From: Cavenderia fasciculata
Lineage: Eukaryota; Evosea; Eumycetozoa; Acytosteliales; Cavenderiaceae
Length of the DNA: 64,000 nucleotides
Direction of reading: 5' to 3'
NCBI RefSeq assembly: GCF_000203815.1
Contig: NW_004457695.1
Span: 434,001-498,000, forward strand
A program made the translations under genes and the position numbers. Each line of letters starts with the position of its first letter. Position 1 is the first letter of the stretch. Shown one piece after another: positions 11,298 through 23,265 of this stretch. Under the pieces are notes generated by a model. The model was not told the DNA's origin, searched no databases, and saw only the letters and a program-made list of their open reading frames with translations.

Positions 11298-12126
11298 ATG
11301 ACTACTTCAAGTAACGACGTCGAATGTTTGGTTGAAAACTCTGCCAATCTTTCTATTTCAGAACAAGCACAACAACCAGAACAACAACAACAAGCACAAC
11401 CAGAACAACAACCACAAGAACAAGAAAACAACAATGAAAAGCCAGAAGAAACGACAACTACAGAAACACCAAACAAGATTGATCAAAACCTAATCAAACA
11501 TCCATTACAAAACAGATGGTCTCTATGGTACGATTTTCATAACCAAAAGATCTCTCAAGACAACTGGGCCGAGGGTCTAAAGAGAATTATCAGTTTCGAT
11601 ACCGTCGAGGATTTCTGGTGTATTTTCAACAACCTTCCACAAATCTCTTCCATCAAGAGTGGGTCCAGTTTCCATCTCTTCAAGGAGGAGATCGAACCAA
11701 AATGGGAAGACGAGGCCAACAAAAAGGGTGGCAAGTGGTTGTTCCAATTCAGAGAAAAGAACATGGCCGACAACTATTGGCTTCAAATCGTTATGGCTAG
11801 CATTGGTGAAACTTTTGATTCAAGTGATGATATTTGTGGTTTGGTCTATAACTCTAGAAAGGGTGGTGATAAGATTTCTGTTTGGACTAGACATTCTTCA
11901 GAAAAGGCTACTTTAGATATTGGGTATGTAAAAAAAGAAAAAAGAAAAAGAAAAAGAAAAAGAAAAAAGAAAAAGAAAAAAGAAAAAGAAAAAGAAAAAA
12001 GAATATATACTTACTTTATTATATTTAATATTTAGTCGGGGACTCAAGGTTGCATTGGAAACTAATGGTACCATTGGTTATTCACTTCACTATGAAACAA
12101 AGAAAAAGAACTTGTACGAAGTCTAA
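11298..12126 (+). CDS. eIF4E: Eukaryotic translation initiation factor 4E (cap-binding)
   Basis: Exons 11298-11923 and 12036-12126 give 238 residues. A Gln/Glu-rich extension of about 65 residues is followed by the eIF4E core: HPLQNRWSLWYDF, then DNWAEGL (cap-stacking Trp, equal to human W56), SFDTVEDFWCIFNNLP (binding face for eIF4G-type partners), EPKWEDE (second cap-stacking Trp with its Glu, equal to W102/E103), GGKWLFQF, IGETFDSSDDICG and GDKISVWTR. The second exon supplies the last strand and helix and ends NLYEV. eIF4E binds the mRNA 5' cap in the cytoplasm and recruits eIF4G. The single intron (11924-12035) is almost pure A/G on the sense strand. The ATG follows a run of CAA, and the leader region is unusually long. 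Confidence 0.95.
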
Positions 12127-13018
12127 ATTATTTTTTCAACAGACATCAACATCAACCCATCAACAATAACAATTATCAACAACTATACTAGCAAAAAGAA
12201 TAACATAAAAGAATCAAGAAGAATAATAATAGAAGAAAGAAAAAAATTAAAACCAACAACAAAAAAAGAAAAGGGAACAAAGAGAGAGAAAGAGAGATAC
12301 AACAATAATTAATAATAATATCTAAATTAGTATTTTTTTACCCCAATCAACAAACAACAAAAATAATAATTCAAGTTTAAGCCTAAAAAGTAAAAACTTG
12401 ATTATTTATTTTAACATCACCTCCTCCTCCCCATCCTCTCACTACAAATATACCCTAACCCTTGGTCGACCCGTTTCCCTTTAAATAGAAACATCAAAGC
12501 AAAGCAAAGCAAATCAATCAAATTAATCAAAAGTTGCCAACATTAATAAGTAGCAGCTTGTGTATTCCAATCCATCCACCACACCATCACCATCACCGCC
12601 GCCGCCGCCACTACCACCACCACCACATCCATCTCAACTATGACTCGTTTAATTTTTTTTTTTTGGAAATGAAAACAACAATCATTAATTAATAATAATA
12701 ACAACAACAACGACTATAATGCACAACTATAGATTTATATAATTCATTTTATATCACTCGCTACCCCAATCCTTCCCTACTCTCCCCAATCCCATCTTTT
12801 TTTTCATTTCTTTCTTCTGATCCCAAACCAAAATCAATTCTTTTGTTTCCAACCAATTCTATTATCAATTCCTTACTAGTTTGCAATATGATTGTTGTTG
12901 TTGATTGATGAACAACAAACAACACCTTAACAACCAACATCAAACAAACACTTTACTATAATCCTTAATTTATATATTCACTTTTACCCACTCTCAACAA
13001 CCAATAACAACCAATAAC

Positions 13019-13069
<51 letters not shown>

Positions 13070-13649
13070 ATTTAATTCTTTTCCAAATTAAATCAAAGAG
13101 TCATAGATTATCTACCATCTGCTATAAACACCAAAATAAAAACAAACAAAAAAAAACAAAATAAAAATAAAAAAAAGAGAAAATTAATAATATTAATCAA
13201 AAAAAAAAAAACAAATCAAATAGTAATATGTATGTATGTATGTATTTAGGACGTATAATAATATTATTATGTATGAATGTATGGATGATTGATCCATCAT
13301 GATTAATCAACAAACACATCAAAGGTGTTTTTATTTTATTTTTATTCTTTTTTCGTCACTGCCAACATACCAATTGCAATTGGATCAATAGATAGAGATG
13401 TTGATAATAAATTATAATAATATATAATATAATATAATTTATATTCCATGGATTATGGATCAATCACCACCACACCTTCCTCCTCCTCATCCCCCAAAAT
13501 CCACATATTTGATATAGATAAAAATTGGAGATGTAGATTGACAAGGAGGTAGGAGGTTGTGGTGGTGGGTTGGTTTGTCTCCGCAATTATTTTAAAATCA
13601 TTTCTGCCTATTGGTTTGAATGACAGGATATAAAATTTGAAAACCCCAG
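12127..13649. other. Intergenic region, low complexity
   Basis: About 1.5 kb with no coding frame. It holds (AAT/AAC)n at about 13010-13067, A-tracts near 13140-13215, (TATG)n near 13228-13245, and AACAC-loop-GTGTT followed by T-rich sequence near 13312-13345. The first part is probably the 3' UTR of eIF4E. Confidence 0.4.
13010..13067. repeat. (AAT)n microsatellite
   Basis: More than 14 AAT units, preceded by two CCAATAACAA units. Confidence 0.9.
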
Positions 13650-13657
13650 TATAAATA
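13650..13657 (+). promoter_or_regulatory. TATA box of small gene C
   Basis: TATAAATA ends 77 bp before the ATG at 13735, matching the octamer and spacing seen at copy A. Confidence 0.5.
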
Positions 13658-13734
13658 GGAAACAGGGCAATTTAAGTTATTCACTTGAACAAACCAAAAA
13701 CATAAAAATATAAATATATAATCAATATTCAAAC

Positions 13735-14025
13735 ATGTTGTTCAGTTTGTATTATCAATTTAAAATAATTCCATCACCAATCGAACATTTCACTAACCCA
13801 AATATACATATTTATAAATATATTTTTTATGATTATTTAGAATCCATTACACAACTTTCCATGTCTCCAAAACTTGGACAAATCGAAAATAATACATCAT
13901 CTTATTCAAATTCGAGTAATTCTAGCACTCTTCAATCAAACAATAAAATATGTGTTGGATATTATCCAGGAAGAAGAACAAATAGAACTTTGAATGGATA
14001 TAGTGATGTATGGTTAGGAATCTAA
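13735..14025 (+). CDS. Small Ser/Asn-rich protein with a 10-nt first exon (copy C)
   Basis: Spliced as 13735-13744 plus 13841-14025 it gives 64 residues starting MLFKSITQLSMSPKLGQ, matching copies A and B and their split after the third codon (ATG TTG TTC A). The intron runs from GTTTGT to TTATTTAG. The rest differs: a Ser/Asn tract (NNTSSYSNSSNSS) and the tail KICVGYYPGRRTNRTLNGY instead of Gly/Lys. Unspliced, the frame also stays open (96 residues from the same ATG), but the alternative middle is AT-coded residues without kin, so I prefer the spliced form. A TATA box lies upstream. Confidence 0.7.
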   Translation: MLFSLYYQFKIIPSPIEHFTNPNIHIYKYIFYDYLESITQLSMSPKLGQIENNTSSYSNSSNSSTLQSNNKICVGYYPGRRTNRTLNGYSDVWLGI

Positions 14026-14248
14026 ATATTCTATATAAGTAATCGAAAAAAGAATAAATAAGTAAAATAATCAATTTTTTGAAATGGAATTCCCGCCAAA
14101 AGATATTTTTTTCGATTTTTTGTTTTTTTGGACATTCCGGAACACTTTGAGTGAGCGGGTGTTCTGGTGGTGAATGAGAAGAGAGACATAGTGATCCGGA
14201 CGTAGCTCTGGTCGTTTTCAAATTAACACGAGAATGTATACCCCAATG

Positions 14249-14272
14249 TATAAATAGTCTTTAAACAGACTA
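14249..14272 (+). promoter_or_regulatory. TATA box with overlapping inverted repeat, pirin promoter
   Basis: TATAAATA at 14249-14256 overlaps a perfect inverted repeat TAGTCT-TTAAAC-AGACTA (14255-14272). It lies about 125-148 bp upstream of the pirin ATG. The dyad could bind a dimeric factor; that is inference. Confidence 0.4.
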
Positions 14273-14396
14273 TAGTTATTCATTCATTCAATTAATAAAA
14301 GAAAAGAAAGAGATAAATAATAACAAAGAAGCAGTATATATATATTGTACTTTTATATTTTAAACAAAGCAACAACAAGAATAATATTATAACAAC

Positions 14397-15322
14397 ATGT
14401 CATCAAGAATAGTATCAAAAATAGCAAAGGGAAGAGACACTAGTGATGGTGCAGGAGTAAAGTTAAAGAGAGTGATTGGTGGTCCAATCCTAGACCTTGA
14501 CCCATTCCTCTTACTCGATGAATTCAAGAGTGATAAGGCTGATGATTATATCGAAGGTTTTCCAAGTCATCCACATCGTGGTTTTGAAGTATGTAAATCT
14601 AAATAAATCTAAATAAATCTAAATAAATATAATAATGATTCTAATATACCTTTTCTATTTAATTTTAGACAGTAACATATATGTTGGCAGGAGTAATGGA
14701 ACATCAAGACCATAAAGGTAATAAAGGATTATTGACACCTGGGTCAATTCAATGGATGACTGCAGGAAGAGGTATCATTCACTCAGAGATGCCTAAACAA
14801 GAGAATGGGTTAATGCATGGTTTCCAATTATGGGTTAATCTACCATCAAAACTAAAGATGATGGAGCCACGTTACCAAGATATTCCTCCAAGTGATGTAC
14901 CAGTTTTAAAAGAACAAGGTGTAACTGTCAAAGTACTCGCAGGTAAATATCATGGTCAAGAAGGTCCAGTCAGTGGTATTATTACCAATCCACTCTATCT
15001 CGATGTCGAGTTGGCTGCCGGTGCCACTTTTAGTGAAGAGATTCCAGTTGGACACAGTTCATTTGCCTATGTATTCCAAGGCGATGCATCATTTGGTCCA
15101 AAGGATAACCAAAAACAAGTCAACACATCTCATGCTGCCGTACTCGACGGTAACGCTGGTCAAACTCATATCGATGTAACAGCAGGTGACAAAGGTGCCA
15201 GATTCATTCTAATAGCAGCTGCTCCAATCAATGAAAAAGTTTGTAGATATGGACCATTTGTTATGACTACAAATGAAGAAATTAATCAAGCTTTTGATGA
15301 TTATCATTCTGGTAGATTTTAA
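14397..15322 (+). CDS. pir: Pirin (cupin-fold, metal-binding)
   Basis: Exons 14397-14588 and 14669-15322 give 281 residues, the usual length of pirin. The N-terminal cupin carries FPSHPHRGFE (two metal ligands, H-x-H) and GRGIIHSEMP (third His and the Glu ligand). GGPILDLDPFLLLDEF near the start and the C-terminal domain with HGQEGPVSGI and YADVEL-like LYLDVELAAG complete the family pattern. Pirins are Fe-binding nuclear or cytosolic proteins acting as transcriptional cofactors or as quercetin dioxygenases; which applies here is unknown. The intron (GTATGT to TTTTAG) falls right after HRGFE. Confidence 0.95.
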
Positions 15323-15465
15323 AGAAGAAACATATCATTCAAAAATAATAAATAAATGTATAATATATAACTATTTTTTTTTAAAAACTAAACTATAAAC
15401 AAAATGTTTTTTTTCTTGAGTTCATTTTTTTTTTTTGAAACAAACAAACAAATAGATATATAATC

Positions 15466-16821
15466 ATGAAACGTAAGTATAAATGTAAATACAAATATTG
15501 ATCATTGATATTGACAATTATTATTATGTTTAATGTTTAGGTCTTGCATTATTATTCCCTGGACAAGGAAGTCAAGTTGTTGGAATGACAAAGGATCTAG
15601 TTCAAGACTATCCTTATCTCATGCCTTTGTTTAAAGAGGCTGATAGATTATTATCATTTAATCTATCAAATGTAATGTGGAATTCAGAGATGGTATGATT
15701 GATTGAATGGAATGAATGAATGATTGAACGGTTGAATGAATATAGTTATTAACTGAACTTTTTTTTTGATTCTGAAGCAAGAATTAAAACAAACTGAAGT
15801 AACACAACCAGCAGTATTATTACATAGTAATGCTATACTACAAGTACTTGAAAAGGAAATACCAAATTTTGTCACTCCTCCTCCTCCTTCTTCTTCATCC
15901 TCTACTTCCTCTACTTTGTTTAAAGTTGATTTTATGTTGGGACATTCATTAGGAGAATATACAGCATTGATGGCATCAAAATCATTAGAGTTTAATGATG
16001 CAATTCAATTGGTTCGTAATAGAGGATCGATGATGAAACAAAGTAAAGATGGAAAGATGGCAGCTCTATTGTCAAAGGCTAATATGTTGACCAATGGTAG
16101 TTACCAATCGATCAAAAGTACTGCGCAAGAGATGTTTGATCAATCCTCTGGACAAGACATTGTATCGGTATCAAATATAAATTCACCATCACAGTTGGTG
16201 ATCAGTGGAAATGAATCGGGTGTCACCAAATTAATTGATGTTGGTAAAAAGAACAAATGGTTCAACAAGGCAATTAGATTAGAAGTATCTGCCGCCTTTC
16301 ATTCACCTCTAATGAAAGATTGTTCTCAAGAATATAATTCAAATTATCTAAACAAAATTCATTTTAATCAACCTATTATACCTGTCATTTCAAATGTTAC
16401 TGCTAAACCTGTAAAGAAACAAGAAAAAGATACAATTTATACATATCTGTATTGTTTACTAAATATTTATTTCTTTTTTAATATAGTACAAAGGACAAGA
16501 TAGTATTAAACCAATATTATCAAAACAAATGGTTAGTACAGTAGATTGGGTATCAAGTATACAATATTGTATTGACAAATGGGAGAATGAAAAGGAGAAA
16601 GGTTATTTTATTGAAATTGGTCCAAACAAAGTACTCTCTCAATTATTAAATCAATCACATCCAAATTTTCAAACAATGTAAATATATTAAATATTAATAT
16701 ATATAAATATAAATATTAAAGTATACTTATTTATTTATTTCTTTTTAGATCAATAGGTACATCTGAAGAATTAAAAGAATTTATTAAAAAATATAAAGAT
16801 AATACTTTATTCAATGAATAA
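15466..16821 (+). CDS. mcat: Malonyl-CoA:acyl-carrier-protein transacylase (FabD/MCAT)
   Basis: Five exons, 15466-15472, 15541-15692, 15778-16410, 16487-16677 and 16749-16821, close to 351 residues. The first exon is 7 nt (ATG AAA C). Key motifs are LLFPGQGSQ (residues about 5-13), GHSLGEY with the nucleophilic Ser, the QLVRNRG Arg that holds malonate, SAAFHSPLM with the catalytic His, and IEIGPNKVLSQLL near the end. The enzyme moves malonyl from CoA to acyl-carrier protein for fatty-acid synthesis. A single-domain form in a eukaryote is normally mitochondrial, but there is no clear targeting peptide before GQGSQ, so location is open. A Pro/Ser-rich insert (about residues 90-105) precedes the active-site Ser. 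Confidence 0.92.
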
Positions 16822-16914
16822 AAAGGGTGGGATTTAAAAAAGATGGACAATGTATATATTATTATTATTAATTATTATTTACAAAAATCATCATTTGTTT
16901 GATTTTAGATTTTT

Positions 16915-18029
16915 TTAGATTTGATAAAGATTATCAAATAATAAAGATTTGTTTTGAAGAAAAGCATTTGGTTCATAAAAGGAGTCGGTGATGAATGGTT
17001 GGTATTGCGGACTAATCAATACCCAACGATTTAAAGAGTGACTGATATGAAGGTGGCGATTGGATTGTTGGTAGACTGGATGGACGATACGACAAAAGTT
17101 GTCGCCTCCATCGTTGGTGATGGCGTTAAAGTCGAGACAGAGGTAGCGTAGGGTGGCCGACCCGCTCTTGGCAATGGCGTTGCCGAGCTCGAGCAGGCCG
17201 TCGTCTTGGATGGTGCAGTGTGTGAGGTCGAGACAGCGTAGCGCAGTGACACCCGCCGTAAAAATCTGGCGGCCAATCATTTGAGCGCCAGCGTGGAGTA
17301 GCTGGTTAAAGGCGAGTGACAAGTTGGTCAATTGACCAGCCAACGGAGACAAGTCAATATTGAGAGGGTTGGTGCAGTTGAGCCAGAGCAGCTTGAGAGG
17401 GGCGGGTGTGTTGGCAATTAGATTATCGAGTCCGTGGCAGCAGATGGCGTTTCCGCCAATAAACAGACACTGCAGTGCACGGTGCTCGCGCAGCCGACTT
17501 GTAAACTTTAACACATCAGATGTATCCAAACCATTCGTGTCGAGTTCCAATACACATAGTCGAGCACATACCTCCAAGGCGGTGGATATGAGTGACATGG
17601 AAGGGTCACGTGCGTTCAAATTATTGTATCCAACGTCGAGATGACGTAGAGTGTGTTGTACGGTAGCGTGGTTGCGTAGGTATGCCACAACGTCGCCAAT
17701 CTCCACCTTGTTGCAACACCTAATCGACAGATACACAATATTGGCATAGGTGTTGCTATAGTCGCGGATCTGGTCCATTGTCAACGACTCTTGGTGTGCG
17801 TGTCTATATACATTGCATGGCATGATGTAGAGTGGATACAGTTCGCGCACAATCCCATCAAACAACTTGCTAATGAGCCTGTAAAACTTGGGTGTACCCA
17901 ATGTTGTCGTAGTCGTCGTAGTAGTCGTCACTGACGACTCTCCATTCTCATTACAATTACGATTGGTCGTCGTCGTAACAATCGTAGTTATATTATTACT
18001 ATTACTATATAATTGTTGTTGTAATTGCA

Positions 18030-18076
<47 letters not shown>

Positions 18077-18213
18077 AATTGTTGAGGTTGCCTAATATTC
18101 TTTAAACATTCTTGTAATATAAGTTTGATTATATGATTTGGTAGTTTCTTTGAAGATGATGTATTTGTAATCATACTACTACTACTATCATCATTTGTAT
18201 TTGTATCATCCAT
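16915..18213 (-). CDS. Leucine-rich repeat protein with poly-Gln N-terminus
   Basis: Single exon of 432 residues. The start is the first ATG in frame, opening MDDTNTNDDSSSS. A run of about 17 Gln with Leu breaks follows at residues 45-70, then a Thr-rich tract. From about residue 170 come LRRs of the ribonuclease-inhibitor kind: LRHLDVGYNNLN, LCVLELDTNGLD, LQCLFIGGNAIC, LKLLWLNCTNP, LTNLSLAFNQL, LRCLDLTHCTI and LRYLCLDFNAIT. The LRR part is clearly richer in G+C than the flanks. It probably is an intracellular binding protein; no signal peptide or other domain is seen. It is convergent with the transacylase gene. Confidence 0.85.
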
Positions 18214-19272
18214 TTTTGACTTTTTATATATATATATATCAATACAAAGTAGTAGAGTCGACAAGTAAAGAAGATATATATATATTTCAGTCAAGCTTGA
18301 CTAAACTAAACTATAGCAAAACACAATTTTGAGCTAAGTATATTTTTGAATTATATTTATAATTTTCTATTTCTATTTTCTTTTTATCTATCCTAGAATA
18401 TATTTATGTGTTTAGTATTTCTTTTTCTTCTTTTTTTATTACTTCTACTCATATAACGAACGCACTACTCCTTAAAAACTAGTTTGTCTGTCAAATTGAA
18501 ACACAAACTATTCAATTTGGTGTTCCTCTCTCGATTAATGCTTAACCACTCACACACCCACCCCCTCATAAAACCAAACAATAGAATCCTATCGATAGAT
18601 AGTAGCTACTTTTTTGCAAACAAACATGACAGAGAGTAGAGATAGATTGTGTCAAGACAAGAAGAGGTGGATGGAAATTGAATCGTATTTGATCAATTCA
18701 ATTTTATTTATTTATGCCGATGTAAAGATATACGATAAAATCATTTCAAGTGACTGAACTGTCTCAACAACCACAACACAACAACCACTACAATTCAATC
18801 TAAACTATAGATCCCGAAATTATATAAATTGTAAAACCAACTATTATTCATTTATTATCTTATCTCATGGGATAATTTATTTTTTATTGTTTGATGGTTA
18901 ATTTTGATTAAAAAATCAATTAATCAATCAATCAATCAATTGATTCGAGATAGAGGGAGGTTCCAAACAAAAGGGTAAAAAAAAAAAAAAAAGTATTTAT
19001 ATATTTTTTTTTTTATTATCATGGTTAGTTAGTGTGAGGGTTAGTGGTTTGGTTTGGTCAGTAGCTCACTACTCTAGCACATCATTCACACAATTATATT
19101 ATTTTAATCAATTCATTCATTTTTACCTTTCTTGGGACGTTCAATAATAAAAATTTGAAATTTACAATCATCATCATTATAGATACCTACCATACAATCA
19201 AACAATTAAAAAGATAAATAAATAATCATTTAATATCAAATAAAATATTTAATTATTTAAATTGATAAAGGA
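18214..19272. other. Divergent intergenic region
   Basis: About 1.06 kb between divergent genes with no coding frame. An inverted repeat, CAAATTGAA and TTCAATTTG with a 10-nt loop, lies near 18495-18523. A- and T-tracts occur at about 18978 and 19003, and (CAAT)n near 18920. No RNA gene recognised. Confidence 0.4.
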
Positions 19273-19692
19273 ATGGAAGCAACAGTAGATCATGTATTTG
19301 AAGTTGATTTTAAATCACCAATTAAATCACCATTGCCACCTGACAAGGTTCATCTATTCTCACCTCTACCTGGTATCTCTCAGGAAGACCTACTCACTCA
19401 ATTTGAAAGAGCAAGTGACCTACATGAACAATTTCTAAAGGAACGTAGTGGACGTGGTGCCAAGGATGTTCAAAGATCACGACAAGTCAATGAAAAGAGT
19501 ATCATCAAACAACGTGAAGAGTTGGAAGAAAAGAAAGAGGAATACAAGAAACAAATGGAAATAAAAGAAAAGAATCGTGAAAAGACTCTGGCTGAAAAAA
19601 GGGATAAAGCTGCTGCCAAAGTATCAAGATCAAAGGAAGTAGCTGCAAGAGTCAAACAAGAAAGAAGAAAATCTTTGGAACAAGAACCATAA
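19273..19692 (+). CDS. Small coiled-coil protein, weakly stathmin-like
   Basis: Single exon of 139 residues from an ATG in an A-rich context. The first 45 residues contain repeated SP sites (KSPIKSPLPPDK, LFSPLPG), possible proline-directed kinase targets. From about residue 60 to the end it is a highly charged helix: NEKSIIKQREELEEKKEEY, then KEKNREKTLAEKRDKAAA and RSKEVAARVKQERR. The NREKTLAEK...RSKE part recalls the C-terminal helix of stathmins (NREANLAAL...RRNKE), which bind tubulin, but coiled coils easily look alike, so this is a weak inference. It is convergent with the next ankyrin gene. Confidence 0.75.
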   Translation: MEATVDHVFEVDFKSPIKSPLPPDKVHLFSPLPGISQEDLLTQFERASDLHEQFLKERSGRGAKDVQRSRQVNEKSIIKQREELEEKKEEYKKQMEIKEKNREKTLAEKRDKAAAKVSRSKEVAARVKQERRKSLEQEP

Positions 19693-19835
19693 GATTTAAT
19701 CAAATATAAATAAGTTGTTTTTTAAAAAAAAAAACAATTGTAAATAACGTATATCCCTATCCAACTATCCAAATCTATCCATTGTAAATAAACCATCTCC
19801 TTTTTTTTAAATTTGTTTTAAACCAAAATTATTAT

Positions 19836-22800
19836 TTATTCTTCATACTCTTCTTCATCTTCTTCATCTTCTTCTTCACTTTGGTTAGGGTATTCACCAT
19901 TTGTTATTTCTTCATCATCTTCATCATCTTCCACTTCTTCTGAAATATTATCAATTGAATAATTACCATGATAACTTTCTTCACTTGAAGTTTCATCACT
20001 GTAATCAATATCTACTGGAATGATAACATTTAAGATATCATAGATTTCAGTATGATCCTTTTCCAATGCTTTTCTTTTTCCCCAATTTGTACATCTTTCT
20101 GATCGATTTTCAATGAGGAAACGGACAATAGAGAGACGACCACTTTCCGATGCTCTGTCCAATGCATGTGTACTAGCACCTTCAGTTCTATTGGCAGTTA
20201 GGAATTGAAGGATGGTAAGCTCACCTTCATTGGCAGCATCGTTTATGGCATTGATGGTGGCTGGTTGATTCTGACTATGAAGATATTGTACCAGAGTCAA
20301 ATGTCCTCGTTTTGATGCTTGATCAATAGGAGTGCTATTACCATGAACATATAATATCTGTCTTTCTTGATGTACAGTCAATAAGAATTGAAGAATAGAA
20401 AGTTGACCAAAATATGCTGCATTTTTAATTGCCTCTCCATTTCTATTTAATATTAATTCATCGGGTCTATTATGATAGATCCATTTTAAAGCTGATAAAC
20501 TACCAATTGATGCTGCTTCATTAATACCCAATTCTGTACATCCTCCACTAGGTTGATCCTTTTCACAATTTTGATCAAGGAATATCATACATGATAAATG
20601 GTCATATGAACATGCACCATCCATTGATTCTTCTAATCCCAATTTACCATTTCTTTTTAAAAACTATAAATAACAAATAAAAAAAATAAAAGAAAAAGTA
20701 TAAATAAATAAATAAAATATTCTATTCTTTTTTTTTTTTTTCTTAAAAATTACTTTTAAAACTGAAAGGAAACCAGCTCTAGCAGCCCAGATTGAAGCTC
20801 TTGATGTAAAAGTTTCACCAGTTGTTAAAAGATAAGACATTGATGTTAAATGTCCATTTGATGCACAATAATCAATGATTGAACCGTCATGGCCACCACC
20901 ATCATGATCATTTTCTGCTGATTCAGCAGCTGCTGATCCAACTCTATTTTGTTGTTTTAAATAATATGCAATAGAGAGAGACTGGTAACAGTATGGACTA
21001 GGAATTGTATTATTTACATAACCATTCTTTAATAAAAAGTCCAAGGTAGAGAGACGACAATATGAACCAGCTTGATTAAATGCACCTCCCAAGAGTGACA
21101 GATCGTCCGGCTCGGTAAACATTGATGCAGGGAGACTATGCAAATAGGCCATAGTAAAGTATCGTCCCTTTACCGATGCAAAATACAAAAGCATCCCTTT
21201 TACACAACTGGCTTGTTGATTGGGGGATGCAAGAATTAATTTTTCAAGTTGTTGTAGTTGACCATGTGTTGCACTATAGTAGATTGATTCTGATGTGAAT
21301 CGATCAGCCGATCCATGTTCAAGTAAATATTGTGATACTTGGGCGTGCCCGCCAATAGTTGCCTGATCCATAACACTTTTTGAGTATTTTTCAGGTTTGT
21401 GAGTTTGAAGGAATTGGACTACTGATAAATGGTTATTGGAAGCGGCACGAGTAAAAGCAGTTGCTGTACATCCCTCACTACGGTTGAAATGTAAAAACTC
21501 TACCACTGATATATGGCCGTAAAGAGATGCACCATCAATTGCTTCTTTGGTACACCCCTCTGTCCTATTACGATGTAACCATTGTACAACTGATATATGG
21601 CCGTTAACCGCAGCTTTATCCATCGTCCGTTTACCAAATAATCGGTGACTACTAATTGGTTCTAAATGGGTGTGTATCCAAATCAATACATCCAAATGGC
21701 CAAAAGCAGCTGCCAAATTGGCAATTTTGGCCGAATGAGTATGACCCATATGTGCAACAAGGTATTGTAGTATATTTAAATGTCCATTTTTGGCTGCACC
21801 ATCTTTTGATGCCTTTGTACACCATTCACTTCTATTTTCCTTTAAAAATTCTACAACTTGTAAATGGCCGTTGGCAGCGGCACCATTCATCGCATCTTCA
21901 CTACACCCTTCAGTTCTATTACGATGTAAAAACTCTACCACTGATAAATGACCTTTTCGAGATGCATTATCCATCGCTTGTTGTGTGCATCCTTCAGTTC
22001 TATTAAAATGTAAATATTCAACCACTGATAAATGTCCCTTTTTAGCGGCCATATTCATAGCATCAGTTGTACATCCTTCACTTCTATTCATTGTTAAATA
22101 CTAAAATAAAATAAAATAAAAATAAATAAATTATAAGTATATTATTATTATTATTATTAATAACCATTTGAATTGACATACCTTTATACAATCTAAATAA
22201 CCAAATTTGGCGGCAAGGTTGATGGCCTTTTGGGTACACCCTTCAGTACGATTCTCGTGTAGGAATTTAATGACATAGTAGTGACCTCCAAGAGCAGCCC
22301 AATCCATTGCATTGGTTGTACACAAATAATCGTGTTGATGTAAATATTTAATAACTTCATAGTGTCCATCAAAACAAGCTAGGTTCATTGCCTCTTCAGT
22401 TCCCTTTTCTTTTGTATTCTCTACAAGAAACTATATATATTAAAAAGAGAATTGTTAGTAACATAAATAATTCTATACTATTCGATGATTTGATTGTACA
22501 TACCTTTACACATTCAAAATGTCCACCTTTAGATGATAGATTGATTGCTCTCTCTGTTGAACCTTCACTTCTATTTTGATGTAACCATTGAACTAGAGCA
22601 AGGTGACCTGCTTCAGCAGCATTATCCATTACTTCAGTTGTAAATATAGGGATTCCTTGATTATCGATTGAATGTAGGAATTGAATGACTGACATATGAC
22701 CTTTGGTCGCAGCACCTTCAACTGATTTGTTTGTATGAATGATTGTATTTGGGTATCTTTGATGAAGCATTGTTAAAATGTCGATCTTTCCATTGACTGC

Positions 22801-23265
22801 AGTCCCATCGATATAATCACCAACAAAATAGACATCTGGTGACCATTCAATGAGATGTTGTAATGTATCAACAGTTGCATTTGGATGAGCTGCATATTCA
22901 TTGATTGCTTGATATCTAATATACCGGTTGATCTCTTTACAATCATTGGGTAGATAATGTTTAACAAAGTGCCATGGTAATGCATACTTTGACAACATTC
23001 CAATATCCCATAGTTTGATTATATCTCTTCCTTTTATATACCTTTTATGTTTAAGTTTCTGGTCTCTTTCATAAACATCTTTAATATATTCTTGGTATTG
23101 TGAAAGTAATGTAATCGATTTAAATATCTGATCTCGAAGTATTGAACTCCTAAATACATCTATAAATCTATTGACATTTGTTGTTACAGTTGTTGTTGTT
23201 GTTGTTGTATTATTATTATTATTTGTATTATTGATAGCATCTTCATATGACTCTAAATTATCCAT
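19836..23265 (-). CDS. Large ankyrin-repeat protein with acidic C-terminus, four exons
   Basis: Exons 22504-23265, 22182-22430, 20754-22100 and 19836-20663 are 762, 249, 1347 and 828 nt, all multiples of three, and join to 1061 residues. The start is MDNLESYEDAINN. The N-terminal domain contains RYIKGRDIIKLWDIGMLSK, YALPWHFVKHYLPNDCKE and HPNATVDTLQHLIEWSP. It is followed by some 25 ankyrin-type units such as GHLSVVEFLHRNRTEGC. The last 60 residues are very acidic (EEVEDDEDDEE, then EEDEEDEEEYEE). All introns fall in phase 0 after a GHxxCVK/LSVLK half-repeat, so exons carry whole repeat modules. It sits in tandem with the next gene, and no localisation signal is seen. It is a protein-binding scaffold at best guess. 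Confidence 0.87.

Noticed and set aside
17888-18085. Poly-Val/Cys open frame on the plus strand
   Set aside because: Antisense shadow of the poly-Gln and Thr runs in the LRR gene.
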